From assembly GCA_947458275.1 (NCBI GenBank), contig CANGYR010000015.1, positions 1-61,679 of the forward strand: a stretch of 61,679 bases of DNA, read 5' to 3'. This document shows, one piece after another, positions 18,788-28,404 of the stretch. The position numbers and the translations under genes were made by a program. Under the pieces are notes generated by a model. That model saw only the letters and a program-made list of their open reading frames with translations, did no database searches and was not told where the DNA came from. Position 1 is the stretch's first letter, and each line of letters starts with the position of its first letter. Source of the DNA: Chitinophagaceae bacterium. GTDB taxonomy: Bacteria > Bacteroidota > Bacteroidia > Chitinophagales > Chitinophagaceae.

Positions 18788-18819
18788 TTTGTTTTACATG
18801 AGGTTGCATCGTAATTTTA
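18788..18819 (+). promoter_or_regulatory. Possible citrate synthase promoter
   Basis: TTTG (18788-18791), 20 bp, then TAATTTTA (18812-18819), one base from the -7 consensus TAnnTTTG. It lies about 70 bp before the ATG at 18892. This is the best match in the gap but not a full consensus. Confidence 0.35.
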
Positions 18820-18891
18820 GGCGCCCGGATTTTTGCTTGAAGAGAACATATATTGCCGTGGCACATCAAATACACAAAACACATTTATATC

Positions 18892-20217
18892 ATGGGCATC
18901 ATTAAAGAGAGATTCAGGGAAAAATCTTCCATTGTTTCTGCAGAAATTAAAGAACTGCTTAAAACACATGGCGATAAAAAAATTGGAGAGGTAAGTCTCA
19001 GTCAGATTTATCAGGGCATGAGAGGTATTACCGGATTGGTAACTGAAACTTCTTTATTGGATGCACAGGAAGGAATTCGTTTCAGAGGATATTCTATTCC
19101 CGAATTAAGGGATAAGCTGCCTAAAGCACCCAATGGATCTGAACCTCTACCGGAGGGATTGTTTTATCTCATGCTTGTTGGTGAATTGCCCAGTGAGGAA
19201 GATACGCATCATCTTACCAGTGTATGGCAGCGTCGCAGTCATGTGCCTAACCATGTTTTTGCAACTATAGAGGCATTGCCTGTAAATACGCATCCTATGA
19301 CGCAGTTTGTGGTGGCCATCATGGCATTGCAGACTGAAAGCGAGTTTTCCAAAAGATATGCAAAAGGGTTGAATAAAAAAGAATACTGGGATGCGGTGTT
19401 TGATGATTCCATGGATTTGATTGCCCGCCTTCCGCGTATTGCTGCGTATATATATCGCCGTAAGTATAAAAATGGAGAACATATTCACCCAAATGGCTTG
19501 CTTGATTGGTCTGGCAACTTTGCACACATGATGGGATATGATGATGAAGGCTTTAAAGAGCTGATGCGTTTGTACATGACTATCCATGCCGATCATGAGG
19601 GAGGTAACGTTTCCGCACACACGACGCATCTGGTAGGATCAGCATTGAGCGATCCTTATCTAAGCTTCGCAGCAGGTATGAATGGGCTGGCCGGTCCTTT
19701 ACATGGCTTGGCTAACCAGGAAGTTATCAAATGGATTTTTGAGCTCAGAGAGCATATAGGATCTGATGCGCCAACAAAAGAACAGATTGAAGAATATGTA
19801 AGAAAGACATTGAGCGAAGGAAAGGTAGTGCCTGGATACGGGCATGCGGTATTACGCAAAACGGATCCCCGTTTCACTGCACAGATGGAATTCGGCAAAA
19901 AGCATATGCCTGATGACCCTTTGGTGCAAACGGTATGGAATATTTATGAAGCCGTTCCGCCAATTTTATCTTCTATGGGTAAAATAAAAAATCCTTGGCC
20001 AAATGTAGACGCCCATAGCGGTGCGTTGCTGGTGCATTATGGCATGGTTGAATATGAGTTCTATACGGTGTTGTTTGGCGTATCAAGAGCTTTGGGTGTA
20101 CTGGCAAGTCTTTGCTGGGACAGGGCGCTCGGCTTCCCGCTGGAAAGGCCAAAATCTGTCACCACAGACCTGGTAAAAAAATGGCTCGATGGTAAAGATG
20201 AAATATGGGGAGATTAG
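18892..20217 (+). CDS. gltA: Citrate synthase
   Basis: This 441-aa enzyme joins acetyl-CoA and oxaloacetate, the entry step of the TCA cycle. The catalytic residues are in place: His271 ([10 protein letters not shown]), His318 ([13 protein letters not shown]) and Asp373 ([10 protein letters not shown]). The GYGHAVLR pattern and length resemble the mitochondrial-like (Si) citrate synthases common in Bacteroidota rather than the shorter Gram-positive type. The ATG at 18892 was chosen; an earlier frame adds 13 residues without family support. The gene stands alone between its own promoter region and a repeat block. Confidence 0.95.
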   Translation: MGIIKERFREKSSIVSAEIKELLKTHGDKKIGEVSLSQIYQGMRGITGLVTETSLLDAQEGIRFRGYSIPELRDKLPKAPNGSEPLPEGLFYLMLVGELPSEEDTHHLTSVWQRRSHVPNHVFATIEALPVNTHPMTQFVVAIMALQTESEFSKRYAKGLNKKEYWDAVFDDSMDLIARLPRIAAYIYRRKYKNGEHIHPNGLLDWSGNFAHMMGYDDEGFKELMRLYMTIHADHEGGNVSAHTTHLVGSALSDPYLSFAAGMNGLAGPLHGLANQEVIKWIFELREHIGSDAPTKEQIEEYVRKTLSEGKVVPGYGHAVLRKTDPRFTAQMEFGKKHMPDDPLVQTVWNIYEAVPPILSSMGKIKNPWPNVDAHSGALLVHYGMVEYEFYTVLFGVSRALGVLASLCWDRALGFPLERPKSVTTDLVKKWLDGKDEIWGD

Positions 20218-20275
20218 CCGCTTCGCGGGGTTTTTAGTTTGGTGTTTGGTTGGTGCTTCGCACCGTTTGGGGTTA
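20217..20275. repeat. Hairpins with TTC loop and 7-bp words after gltA
   Basis: Right after the gltA stop are CCGC-TTC-GCGG and, further on, GGTGC-TTC-GCACC (about 20251-20263), with GTTTGGT words before and GTTTGGGG after. This matches the hairpin-plus-heptamer layout at 574-632 and 5259-5304. Confidence 0.7.
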
Positions 20276-20346
20276 GAGGTATATTCATTGAATTGATTTC
20301 CTTTTGTAAAAGTCTGAAGAAGAAATTATATTTGCAATCCACAAAT

Positions 20347-20398
20347 GGGGAATTAGCTCAGTTGGCTAGAGCGTCCCGATGGAATCGGGAAGGTCACC
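20347..20398 (+). pseudogene. Truncated tRNA-Ala-like gene with GGA anticodon
   Basis: The first 27 bases are identical to the intact tRNA-Ala starting at 20418 (acceptor 5' strand, D arm). The anticodon arm differs: a perfect 5-bp stem TCCCG/CGGGA holds the loop ATGGAAT, so the anticodon would read GGA (Ser). AGGTCACC matches again, then the similarity stops. There is no T arm and no 3' acceptor strand. It cannot fold as a complete tRNA. The spacing to the intact gene (71 bp) suggests a tandem duplication that was later damaged or rebuilt. Confidence 0.8.
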
Positions 20399-20417
20399 AA
20401 CCAAGAATTGACATAAC

Positions 20418-20494
<77 letters not shown>

Positions 20495-20497
20495 CTC

Positions 20498-20523
20498 AAT
20501 CCCGCTAAAGGCGGGATTTTTTA
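20498..20523 (+). terminator. Terminator after tRNA-Ala
   Basis: Stem AATCCCGC/GCGGGATT with a 5-nt loop TAAAG, followed by TTTT. Confidence 0.9.
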
Positions 20524-20641
20524 TTAAAAAAAATAATTATAATTACCATCTTCACTGACCTCTCTTGTTTTTTTCTTTTTAATATCGTGCTAATTTGAAT
20601 TTTTCTTAATTGAATCATTCATATTAAATCATCTCATCAAA

Positions 20642-21154
20642 ATGAAAAAATCAACAAAATTATTCTTCCTTTCATTTATTGCATTTTGTTTTACAAAAGA
20701 TCTGACAGCGCAAGAGCTTTTGCCCGGCGTCACTGTAGTGAGTTTCAACTACAAGTATCTTAAATCAGTAAATGATACCAATGCTGCCCAACCGGTAAGA
20801 CTACTCGAACATAAAGCTGCCGGTTTTGATTTAAAGAATTCCGAGTTCTACGAGGAAGAGTACGACAATTATTACATCTCTTTTTATTTGCCGGAAGGGG
20901 AGGTGCTTGCTTTTTATGATAACAAAGGAAAAATTGAGCATGCAGCCGAACGGTTTAAAAACGTAGCATTGCCAAAAGCTGTTGCCACTTCTTTAGCAAA
21001 TAAATATCCCGGATGGATATTAGCCAAAGATTTTTATATAGTCAAATATTACTCCGATCCATTAGAGGTTAAAAAGGTATACAAACTGATTTTGAAGAAA
21101 GATAAAGAACGCATGAAAGTGAAGGTCAATGAGAAGGGAGAAGAGGTGAAGTAA
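20642..21154 (+). CDS. Small secreted PepSY-like protein
   Basis: The protein has 170 aa with a signal peptide (MKKSTKLFFLSFIAFCF, cleavage near TAQE). The C-terminal half (ALPKAVATSLANKYPGW, then IVKYYSDP and KVYKLILKK) has the pattern of the PepSY-like/BLIP-like periplasmic domains common in Bacteroidota: helix with KYPGW, then a beta sheet. The function of these is mostly unknown; some inhibit proteases or bind ligands. It is a single gene with its own upstream AT-rich region. The next gene, convergent, is a subtilase, which makes a protease-inhibitor role an idea only. Confidence 0.6.
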   Translation: MKKSTKLFFLSFIAFCFTKDLTAQELLPGVTVVSFNYKYLKSVNDTNAAQPVRLLEHKAAGFDLKNSEFYEEEYDNYYISFYLPEGEVLAFYDNKGKIEHAAERFKNVALPKAVATSLANKYPGWILAKDFYIVKYYSDPLEVKKVYKLILKKDKERMKVKVNEKGEEVK

Positions 21155-21159
21155 ACAAC

Positions 21160-21239
21160 GTTTAATAGTTTAGGGGTTTAGGAGTTTAGTAAAAAACTAA
21201 TCCCTAAACCCCTAAACCTCTATACTACCAAACTATTTT
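21160..21239. repeat. Exact 8-bp word array with dyad (GTTTAGGG) between convergent genes
   Basis: Ten octamers lie in one register from 21160 to 21239. GTTTAGNN runs forward four times (from 21160, 21168, 21176 and 21184); CCCTAAAC follows twice (21202-21209, 21210-21217) as the reverse complement, symmetric about 21192.5. The array reaches over the subtilase stop codon (21233-21235). In RNA from either strand it would form a long hairpin and could end transcription both ways. Confidence 0.85.
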
Positions 21240-22849
21240 TTAAAGCTACTCGCCAGCTTCACTGCCTCATACGCATTCACAATACCACCTGTTTTAGATA
21301 TCTCGGATAGATTAACCATTTCATCTGTTCCCGGTAATTTCACTTTTTCTGTAGGAGCAACGACTGATTTCTCAATGATGGATTTTAAATCCTGAGGAGT
21401 GAGTGTAGGATAATATTCTAAAAGTAAAGCTGCAATTCCCGCTACAACAGGACAAGCCATACTGGTTCCGTTTGAATTTCCATAAGTGTTTCCTCCGGGG
21501 ATAGTGGAATAAATGCCAACGCCCGGTGCAAAAACATCTACTTCTTTTTTACCGTAGTTACTGAAAGATGCGGTGAGTCCGCCGTTCTTTTCATCACCAC
21601 TGGCGCCTACTGTAATTACATTCGATGCTCTGCCACTGCCATCTTCAAATATTGGATTAGGGTAATGTCCTGTAGAATCTACATTCTCGGCATCATTTCC
21701 TGCCGCATGTACAAGTAATACACCTTTTTTCTCCGCATATTTAAAAGCGTCATCTACCCATTTTTTTTCAGGAGAAAATCTTTTCCCAAAACTCATGCTG
21801 ATAATTTTAGCCCCGTTATCTACCGCATAACGAATTGAATTGGCAATATCTTTATCATGCTCATCCCCGTCAGGTACTGCACGCAGCATCATAATTTGTA
21901 CATTGTCAGCAACTCCATCGCCGCCTTTATTGTTATTTCTAACCGCGCCAATAATACCCGAACAATGCGTGCCATGGAATGGGGTAGAGGTCATCAAATC
22001 ATTGTTTCCATAATAGCGATCGTTGATGTTCGTTTCATCATCACCTACTATTTCCTTGCGATATTGCTTTGGAGGCGTATTTACTGCTTCTGCCTTACGA
22101 AGCTCGCCATCAATCTGTTCAATAAGTTGCTTATTGGTAATGTCATAACTTCCATTTGCATCACTAATGCCCATGATAATCATTTTTGCCATCATCGCAT
22201 CAGGGTTAGTGGAGTTAACTTTTTTCAAATCTTCACCGTTGTATTCTTCTTTGCCTATTTCTTTTCTCAAAACAGAATCACCGGATTTCAGTTTGGGGGA
22301 TAATTTTGACAGATAAGCGATTTCTTCTTGTTTTACACCACCTACAACTCTGTCTTTTGCTTTCAGATAAGTATTATAAGATGCTTTTTCCGCAGCAGTC
22401 AATTTTGTGATATCAACTTCTTTGTCACCCCATATTTTTTTCAGATTATGATATACTCTCGCTCCTTCATCGCTGTCTACACTTACATTACTGCCGTCTT
22501 TACCGCCAAGGAAATTCCAGCCATTTACATCATCAACGTAGCCGTTCTTGTCATCATCTTTACCATTACCGGGTATCTCTTTAGGGTTTACCCATAATAC
22601 AGGTTTCAGGTCTTCATGTAAGGTGTCTATACCGCTGTCGATAACAGCAACAATTACTCTTTTGCTTTTCAGCTTTTTACTTTTGAGAAAATCATAAGCT
22701 TTATTCAGACTGATACCACTGTAGCCGTCTGTTTTCTGATCAAGCTGATGCCATCCTTTTGGAACAGAAGATTTGGCGGATGTTTGCGCAATGCTGTTAA
22801 ATGTTATAACAGACAATGATAGAGCAATGAAGAAGATTTTATTTGTCAT
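21233..22849 (-). CDS. Secreted S8 family (subtilisin-like) serine protease
   Basis: The protein has 538 aa with signal peptide MTNKIFFIALSLSVITF. The catalytic triad is Asp71 (VIDSGIDTLHED), His292 (HGTHCSG) and Ser463 (NGTSMACPVVAG); the oxyanion Asn is in HAAGNDAEN (about residue 385). Between Asp and His there is an insertion of about 170 charged residues (110-285), much longer than in subtilisin; such inserts are known in Bacteroidota subtilases. No C-terminal T9SS domain is present, so the protein probably stays periplasmic. It is divergent from nothing close and stands alone. Confidence 0.93.
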   Translation of the reverse strand: MTNKIFFIALSLSVITFNSIAQTSAKSSVPKGWHQLDQKTDGYSGISLNKAYDFLKSKKLKSKRVIVAVIDSGIDTLHEDLKPVLWVNPKEIPGNGKDDDKNGYVDDVNGWNFLGGKDGSNVSVDSDEGARVYHNLKKIWGDKEVDITKLTAAEKASYNTYLKAKDRVVGGVKQEEIAYLSKLSPKLKSGDSVLRKEIGKEEYNGEDLKKVNSTNPDAMMAKMIIMGISDANGSYDITNKQLIEQIDGELRKAEAVNTPPKQYRKEIVGDDETNINDRYYGNNDLMTSTPFHGTHCSGIIGAVRNNNKGGDGVADNVQIMMLRAVPDGDEHDKDIANSIRYAVDNGAKIISMSFGKRFSPEKKWVDDAFKYAEKKGVLLVHAAGNDAENVDSTGHYPNPIFEDGSGRASNVITVGASGDEKNGGLTASFSNYGKKEVDVFAPGVGIYSTIPGGNTYGNSNGTSMACPVVAGIAALLLEYYPTLTPQDLKSIIEKSVVAPTEKVKLPGTDEMVNLSEISKTGGIVNAYEAVKLASSFKK

Positions 22850-22924
22850 AATTAAAATTTAGTCTGACGAAATTAATTGTTAATAATCCATATTATTTAC
22901 CGCTCATATAAATTTGGCAATATT

Positions 22925-24448
22925 TTATAAATCAAACTTAATTCCCTGCGCCAAAGGGAGTTTATCAGTATAATTGATGGTGTTTGTCTGACGGCGCATA
23001 TATACCTTCCAGGAGTCACTGCCGCTCTCTCTACCTCCACCGGTTTCCTTTTCCCCGCCAAAAGCCCCGCCAATCTCGGCGCCCGATGTGCCTATATTTA
23101 CATTGGCTATGCCACAGTCTGATCCGGCATGCGAAAGAAACTTCTCCGCTTCCAGAAGATTGGTGGTAATGACAGCAGAGGAAAGTCCCTGAGGAACACC
23201 ATTTTGCAAGGCAATGGCCTCGTCAAGTGTTTTATACTTCATGATATAAAGAATAGGAGCAAAGGTTTCATGCTGCACAATTTCATAGCTATTTTTCGCT
23301 TCAGCAATGCATGGTTTCACATAGCAACCGCTTTCATATCCTTTACCTTTTAAAACACCGCCTTCCACAATAAATTTGCCTCCTTCATCCACACATCTTT
23401 TTATGGCATTGAGATACATATCTACTGCATCTTTGTCAATCAGCGGACCAACATGATTTTTCTCATTCAAAGGGTTGCCGATTTTCAATTGTTTGTAGGC
23501 ATGAACCAGTTTGTCCTTGAACTGATTGTATATTTTTTCATGAATAATCAATCTTCTTGTGGTAGTGCAGCGTTGTCCTGCAGTACCTACAGCTCCAAAT
23601 ACAGCTGCCGTCAGCGCAATGCTCAAATCGGCTTCTTTTGAAATGATGATGGCATTGTTGCCACCGAGTTCGAGTAAGCTGCGTCCCAGTCTCTGTCCAA
23701 CTGATGCTGCAACTGCCTTGCCCATTCGGGTGCTTCCTGTTGCTGAAACCAAAGGTATTCTGGTGTCATTGCTCAGCCATTCTCCAATCTCTCTTCCGCC
23801 GGTTACAAGACAACTAACGCCTTCGGGTACCTGATTTTTTTTGAAAACATTTTGAACGATTTTCTGACAGGCATATCCGCACAAGGGAGTTTTTTCACTT
23901 GGCTTCCAAATGGATACGTCCCCGCAAACCCATGCCAGCATGCTGTTCCAGCTCCATACGGCAACAGGGAAATTAAAAGCGGAGATGATACCTACTATGC
24001 CCAGCGGATGGTATTGCTCATACATTCTGTGACCTGGACGTTCACTGTGCATGGTGAGTCCATGCAATTGTCTCGATAATCCAACGGCAAAATCGCAGAT
24101 ATCTATCATCTCCTGTACTTCACCCATTCCTTCCTGCAGACTTTTACCCATTTCATAACTAACCAGTTTGCCTAAAGGGTCTTTAAATTTCCTAAGTTCA
24201 TCACCAATCTGACGAACTACTTCACCTCTTTTTGGGGCGGGCCAGAGACGCCATTCTGCAAATGCTTTTTCGGCAGTTTCCACTACTGCTTTATAAGAAG
24301 ACTGATCGCCGGCTTTCACCGAACCAATCAACTTGCCGTCTACCGGTGAGTAGGAGGGGATGTATTTTCCCGTTGATTTGATCCATTTTGCTCCGGTAGA
24401 CACACCGGGATTTTCTTTTCCAATTTGTAATGTTTTCAGGAAGTCCAT
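22925..24448 (-). CDS. ALDH7-like aldehyde dehydrogenase (aminoadipate-semialdehyde dehydrogenase type)
   Basis: The protein has 507 aa. The catalytic Cys294 is in GQRCTTTRR and Glu260 in LLELGGNN, with NAD-binding block IISAFNFPVAVWSWN and cofactor loop TGSTRMGKAVA. These strings are characteristic of the antiquitin/ALDH7 group, which oxidises alpha-aminoadipic semialdehyde (piperideine-6-carboxylate) in lysine degradation. The exact substrate here is an inference. It ends 75 bp before the subtilase start, and its own start follows the TonB receptor by 13 bp; a shared transcript is possible but the functions do not obviously fit. Confidence 0.9.
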   Translation of the reverse strand: MDFLKTLQIGKENPGVSTGAKWIKSTGKYIPSYSPVDGKLIGSVKAGDQSSYKAVVETAEKAFAEWRLWPAPKRGEVVRQIGDELRKFKDPLGKLVSYEMGKSLQEGMGEVQEMIDICDFAVGLSRQLHGLTMHSERPGHRMYEQYHPLGIVGIISAFNFPVAVWSWNSMLAWVCGDVSIWKPSEKTPLCGYACQKIVQNVFKKNQVPEGVSCLVTGGREIGEWLSNDTRIPLVSATGSTRMGKAVAASVGQRLGRSLLELGGNNAIIISKEADLSIALTAAVFGAVGTAGQRCTTTRRLIIHEKIYNQFKDKLVHAYKQLKIGNPLNEKNHVGPLIDKDAVDMYLNAIKRCVDEGGKFIVEGGVLKGKGYESGCYVKPCIAEAKNSYEIVQHETFAPILYIMKYKTLDEAIALQNGVPQGLSSAVITTNLLEAEKFLSHAGSDCGIANVNIGTSGAEIGGAFGGEKETGGGRESGSDSWKVYMRRQTNTINYTDKLPLAQGIKFDL

Positions 24449-24461
24449 ATCGTTGTGTTTT

Positions 24462-26393
24462 TTAGAGTTTAAAAATAATTCCGCCGCTTGTCCATCTGCC
24501 CGGCATTTTACTGCCTAATAAATCAGTGTATTGTCTATCTCCAATATTATTGACCATCACAAAACCCGATATTTTTTTCAGGTTGTACTGAACTCTTCCG
24601 TTTCCAATGGCGTAGTTAACCGATTGAACTACAGTGACGCGACCTGCTCTAGTCTCGGATTGAGGGGCTCTTTCTTTATAAAGACCATTGAAAGATAATT
24701 CAAGGTTTTTGTATCGAAACATTATGTATTGTTGCAACAATAATTTGGCATGCGAAAGTATGTAGAAAGATGGCGTTGCATCGCTGGTTTTTGTGTCGAG
24801 GAAAAGTGCAGAAGAAACTAAATTAAGATGGATGTCTTTACAGAAACTTTTTTGCCAGGCTATTTCAAATTCAAGTCCTTTGGTATCGGCGGTTTTAATG
24901 TTTTTCGCCAGCGAGTATGTTCCAGCAGGATCTAGATTTGTTTTTCTAGGCATGTCTGCATAAGGCGTAATCACATAGTCAATCAACTGACGTTGGCTTC
25001 TGTAAAAGCCTGTAGCAGAAAATCGGAAATTATTCCACGTAATGTCTCCGCCAATTTCATAGCTCCATGATCTTTCAGCTACTAAATCCGGGTTGCCTAT
25101 CGTGCCACTTTTAACAAGAGGTTTGTTGTAGTTGTTGAATCGTTCTGTGAAATCTGCTGAACGTAAAGATCTTCCGGCGCCACCTCTAAATACCAGTCTT
25201 GCTGTAGTATCGGCAAAAAGTTTTTTAACTGAATAAGAAGCATTCAGCTGTGGTAGTACTTCATTGCCGTAGTTTTGATCATTAACCAAACGTAAACCGG
25301 GATTAATACTAAAATTATTTAATTGAATTACTGATGATCCAAATATTGCAGCGTGATTGTTTGAATGATTTCCTCTGTCGTTAGAGTTGATTTTTCTGTG
25401 CTCTAACATAGTACCATAAACGAAGTTTATATTTTTATTTAATTGGCCGGTATGAAGATATTGCAACAGCATCAGCTCGGAACGATTTTCATTCGCTATA
25501 GCACTTTTATTAAATGAATAATTATCAAGCGTATTTTTATATACTCCGTCAAACTGATCCGAATTATTGTTTCCGATTTTTTTCAATTGGGCGTGATTCC
25601 AGAAAGTTGAAACTTTTTCTGTAGCGGTATCACTAAGGAAAGTGGTATAAAAATTTTGTGCTGCAAAATCTCTTATATCGTAACTGCTTTGAAGTGAAAA
25701 TTGCCAGCGGTTACCAAATTGCCTGGCAATGCTGCCTGAAAATGTATGGTTGTTGAAATAGCCTCTGTTGTTTGATCTGAGTAACTGGCCTGTGGCATTA
25801 TTGGTGAATGCCGCCAGAGAGAAGTTTAATTTTTCTCCCGTGCTATATAAATGTGCGGAGCCGTTGATCAATCCATACTCTCCGGCTATTGCTCCCGCAG
25901 TGATGTTCAGTTTTTTTTCTTTTTTGTAAGCGTAATTTATTTTACTGATAATGTTGATCAAGCCGCCCACCGCTTCGGAGCCATACATGGCTGCAGCAGG
26001 ACCTTTGATGATTTCTATGCGCTCAATTTCAGCAGGTGTGATGGGAATGTATCCTGAAAAGTGACCGGTAATTGGATCATTTAATTTAACACCATCTATC
26101 AAAACCAGTATCTGTTGAAAAGTACCTCCACGTATGATGATGTCTGCCTGTGATCCTGCATGCCCTCTCTGTTGTATTTCTACACCGGGCACATATTTCA
26201 ATAAATCATCCAAAGAAATTACAGGGAGTTTTTCAAACAACTTTCCGTCTACTACCGTAATGTTTTTTCCTGTGACACTGTTTTTTTGCAACGTTCTGGA
26301 ATTACTGATATTAACAGGCTCAAGCGTGTTTATTTCCTGAGCAATGCTTTTATTGAAAATGAACAGAGAAAAAAAAGCGAAAATCTTTTTCAT
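24462..26393 (-). CDS. TonB-dependent outer-membrane receptor, BtuB-like
   Basis: The protein has 643 aa: signal peptide (MKKIFAFFSLFIFNKSIAQ), plug domain with SLDDLLKYVPGVEIQQRG, IIIRGGTFQQILVLIDGVKL and ERIEIIKGPAAAMYGSEAVGG, then a 22-strand type barrel ending in the aromatic outer-membrane signature (GGIIFKL). The plug is closest in style to BtuB/siderophore receptors and lacks the N-terminal carboxypeptidase-like domain of SusC. The ligand is unknown; no cobalamin riboswitch or Fur-like site was recognised in the 100 bp upstream. Confidence 0.9.
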   Translation of the reverse strand: MKKIFAFFSLFIFNKSIAQEINTLEPVNISNSRTLQKNSVTGKNITVVDGKLFEKLPVISLDDLLKYVPGVEIQQRGHAGSQADIIIRGGTFQQILVLIDGVKLNDPITGHFSGYIPITPAEIERIEIIKGPAAAMYGSEAVGGLINIISKINYAYKKEKKLNITAGAIAGEYGLINGSAHLYSTGEKLNFSLAAFTNNATGQLLRSNNRGYFNNHTFSGSIARQFGNRWQFSLQSSYDIRDFAAQNFYTTFLSDTATEKVSTFWNHAQLKKIGNNNSDQFDGVYKNTLDNYSFNKSAIANENRSELMLLQYLHTGQLNKNINFVYGTMLEHRKINSNDRGNHSNNHAAIFGSSVIQLNNFSINPGLRLVNDQNYGNEVLPQLNASYSVKKLFADTTARLVFRGGAGRSLRSADFTERFNNYNKPLVKSGTIGNPDLVAERSWSYEIGGDITWNNFRFSATGFYRSQRQLIDYVITPYADMPRKTNLDPAGTYSLAKNIKTADTKGLEFEIAWQKSFCKDIHLNLVSSALFLDTKTSDATPSFYILSHAKLLLQQYIMFRYKNLELSFNGLYKERAPQSETRAGRVTVVQSVNYAIGNGRVQYNLKKISGFVMVNNIGDRQYTDLLGSKMPGRWTSGGIIFKL

Positions 26394-26494
26394 AATTAAT
26401 CAGTCGTTTTTTTAAAATTTAGTTCTTTTGAATTTCGGGGTAGTTTTTTGATGTTTCTTAAGTTGCAACTGATTCATAGAAGGGTAATGATTTG

Positions 26495-27310
26495 CTAATA
26501 TTGTTCGTTTTGATTGGGAAAATCTTTGCTTTTAATGTCGCTGATGTATTGCTTAACAGAGGAAGTAATACTGTCATTCAGGTTCATATATTGTCTTAAA
26601 AATCTTGGTTTAAATTCAGTGTTGATGCCCAGCATATCATGCATCACCAAAACCTGACCATCGCAGTCACAACCGGCTCCAATACCAATTGTAGGAATCT
26701 GTAAGCTTTCTGTAACTTCTTTAGCTAAAGTAGCGGGAATCTTTTCCAATACAATAGCGAAGCATCCTGCTTCCTGTAAAAGCAGTGCATCTTTTTTCAA
26801 CTTCAATGCTTCCTCCTCCTCACGGGCTCTAACCGTGTATGTGCCGAATTTGTATATGCTTTGAGGAGTCAATCCCAAATGTCCCATTACCGGTATGCCG
26901 GTACTGATGATTCTTTTAATTGATTCCACAACTTCTTCTCCTCCTTCCATTTTTACAGAATGGCCTCCGGTTTCTTTCATTATCCTGATGGCAGAGTTCA
27001 ACGCTTCTTTTGAGTTGCCCTGATATGACCCAAAGGGCAGATCGACAACGACCAAACATCTCTCAATACCTCTTACCACACTTTGGGCATGATAGATCAT
27101 CTGGTCAAGTGTAATGGGAAGGGTAGTTTCATGTCCGGCCATCACATTGCTGGCACTGTCGCCAACTAATATGATGTCGATGCCTGCGTTGTCAAAAATT
27201 TTGGCAAATGAAAAATCGTATGCCGTAAGCATGGAGATTTTCTCTCCGTTACTTTTCATTTTCTGTATAGTATGCGTAGTAATTTTCTTAACTTCTTTGT
27301 TTACAGACAT
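26495..27310 (-). CDS. panB: 3-methyl-2-oxobutanoate hydroxymethyltransferase
   Basis: This 271-aa enzyme makes ketopantoate, the first step to pantothenate and CoA. The TIM barrel shows [31 protein letters not shown] (metal Asp51 in GDS) and the general base region [13 protein letters not shown]. panC lies 5 kb away on the same strand (32142-32981), separated by polyphosphate and envelope genes. Confidence 0.96.
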   Translation of the reverse strand: MSVNKEVKKITTHTIQKMKSNGEKISMLTAYDFSFAKIFDNAGIDIILVGDSASNVMAGHETTLPITLDQMIYHAQSVVRGIERCLVVVDLPFGSYQGNSKEALNSAIRIMKETGGHSVKMEGGEEVVESIKRIISTGIPVMGHLGLTPQSIYKFGTYTVRAREEEEALKLKKDALLLQEAGCFAIVLEKIPATLAKEVTESLQIPTIGIGAGCDCDGQVLVMHDMLGINTEFKPRFLRQYMNLNDSITSSVKQYISDIKSKDFPNQNEQY

Positions 27311-27426
27311 AATATAAAATTAGTTTGGCTGAAGGCGAAACAGTGGAGATGGCTCTGCATTAGAATAAAACAAGTCCTGAGCGTTCGCTGAGGGTGTAAA
27401 AGTAAGGAGGATTTCGGAATTTAAGC

Positions 27427-28314
27427 CTAAACCTTGGCGTTTACTTCTTCCCACAAGTGATGAATCAGTCCGTCTGCGAGCCCGATTTTTGGCACATATA
27501 TTTCGTTGGAACCCGCCCAGCGCATGGCGTTGATGTATATCAGCAATGCCGGAACAATTACATCTGCCCTGTCTTCCCTGAGATTGTATTTATTAATTCT
27601 TTCTTTAATAGTAAAGGAACTTAACTCTTTGTAATAATCTCTTAATAAATCTACATTAAGGGGCTTGCCATCTTTCTTTTTACTCATGGAAAAAACTTTG
27701 TTGATGTTGCCTCCGCTGCCGATAGATACCACTTCTTTGTGTCCTTTGGTTGCATTCTTAATTTCATCTTTCATCTGTTCCCAATCACTTTCAGAAACTG
27801 AATCCTTGAGCAATCTGATGGTGCCGATGTTGAATGATTTTTTGTAAGATAATATTCCGTTACTGAAAAAAGAAATTTCAGTGCTTCCTCCTCCCACATC
27901 AATGTACATATAACTGTGGTCCTTGTCCATGTTCTCTGCAATGTGATTTTCATAGATAAGATTGGCTTCGGTATCTCCCGAAATAACTTCTACTTCAAGT
28001 CCTGTTTCTTTTTTAATCACAGCCAATACATCAGCCGCATTGGTAGCATCTCTCATGGCACTGGTGGCGCAGGCTTTCACAGCATCTACTTTGTATGCAT
28101 TGATCAGGTGACGGAATGCCTTCAGCGTCTGAATAAGCATATCAGTCTTTTCTTTGGAAATAGATTTGTTTTCAAATACATCAAATCCAAGTCTAAGCGG
28201 AACTCTGACAAGATTCAATTTATTGAAGGATGCCTGTTCGCCAGAGATTTCAGTCACCTCCGTAATGAGCAGTCTGGCTGCATTACTGCCAATGTCAATC
28301 GCTGCAAGTTTCAA
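27427..28314 (-). CDS. Ppx/GppA family exopolyphosphatase-like protein
   Basis: The protein has 295 aa, the two-domain actin-like ATPase core only (short form; E. coli Ppx has over 500 aa). Phosphate loops: AAIDIGSNAARLLI near the N-terminus and DVGGGSTEISFF near residue 140. It either degrades polyphosphate or hydrolyses pppGpp. Its position directly after ppk1 on the same strand favours polyphosphate turnover. Confidence 0.9.
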   Translation of the reverse strand: MKLAAIDIGSNAARLLITEVTEISGEQASFNKLNLVRVPLRLGFDVFENKSISKEKTDMLIQTLKAFRHLINAYKVDAVKACATSAMRDATNAADVLAVIKKETGLEVEVISGDTEANLIYENHIAENMDKDHSYMYIDVGGGSTEISFFSNGILSYKKSFNIGTIRLLKDSVSESDWEQMKDEIKNATKGHKEVVSIGSGGNINKVFSMSKKKDGKPLNVDLLRDYYKELSSFTIKERINKYNLREDRADVIVPALLIYINAMRWAGSNEIYVPKIGLADGLIHHLWEEVNAKV

Positions 28315-28404
28315 TTAAAAATATTTAACGGGTTTATAAGCATTAAATATCAAATTTCGTTTAAAACCCGGGGATAGTCAATAAAAAATTTCCACTACAT
28401 GTTA

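Noticed and set aside
21160..21239. Telomere-like TTTAGGG repeats
   Set aside because: GTTTAGGG and CCCTAAAC look like plant telomere repeats, but the step is 8, not 7, both strands occur around a dyad, and other loci use other words.
26394..26494. Cobalamin riboswitch in front of the BtuB-like receptor
   Set aside because: The gap is only about 100 bp and lacks the B12-box pattern; no long leader is possible without overlapping panB.
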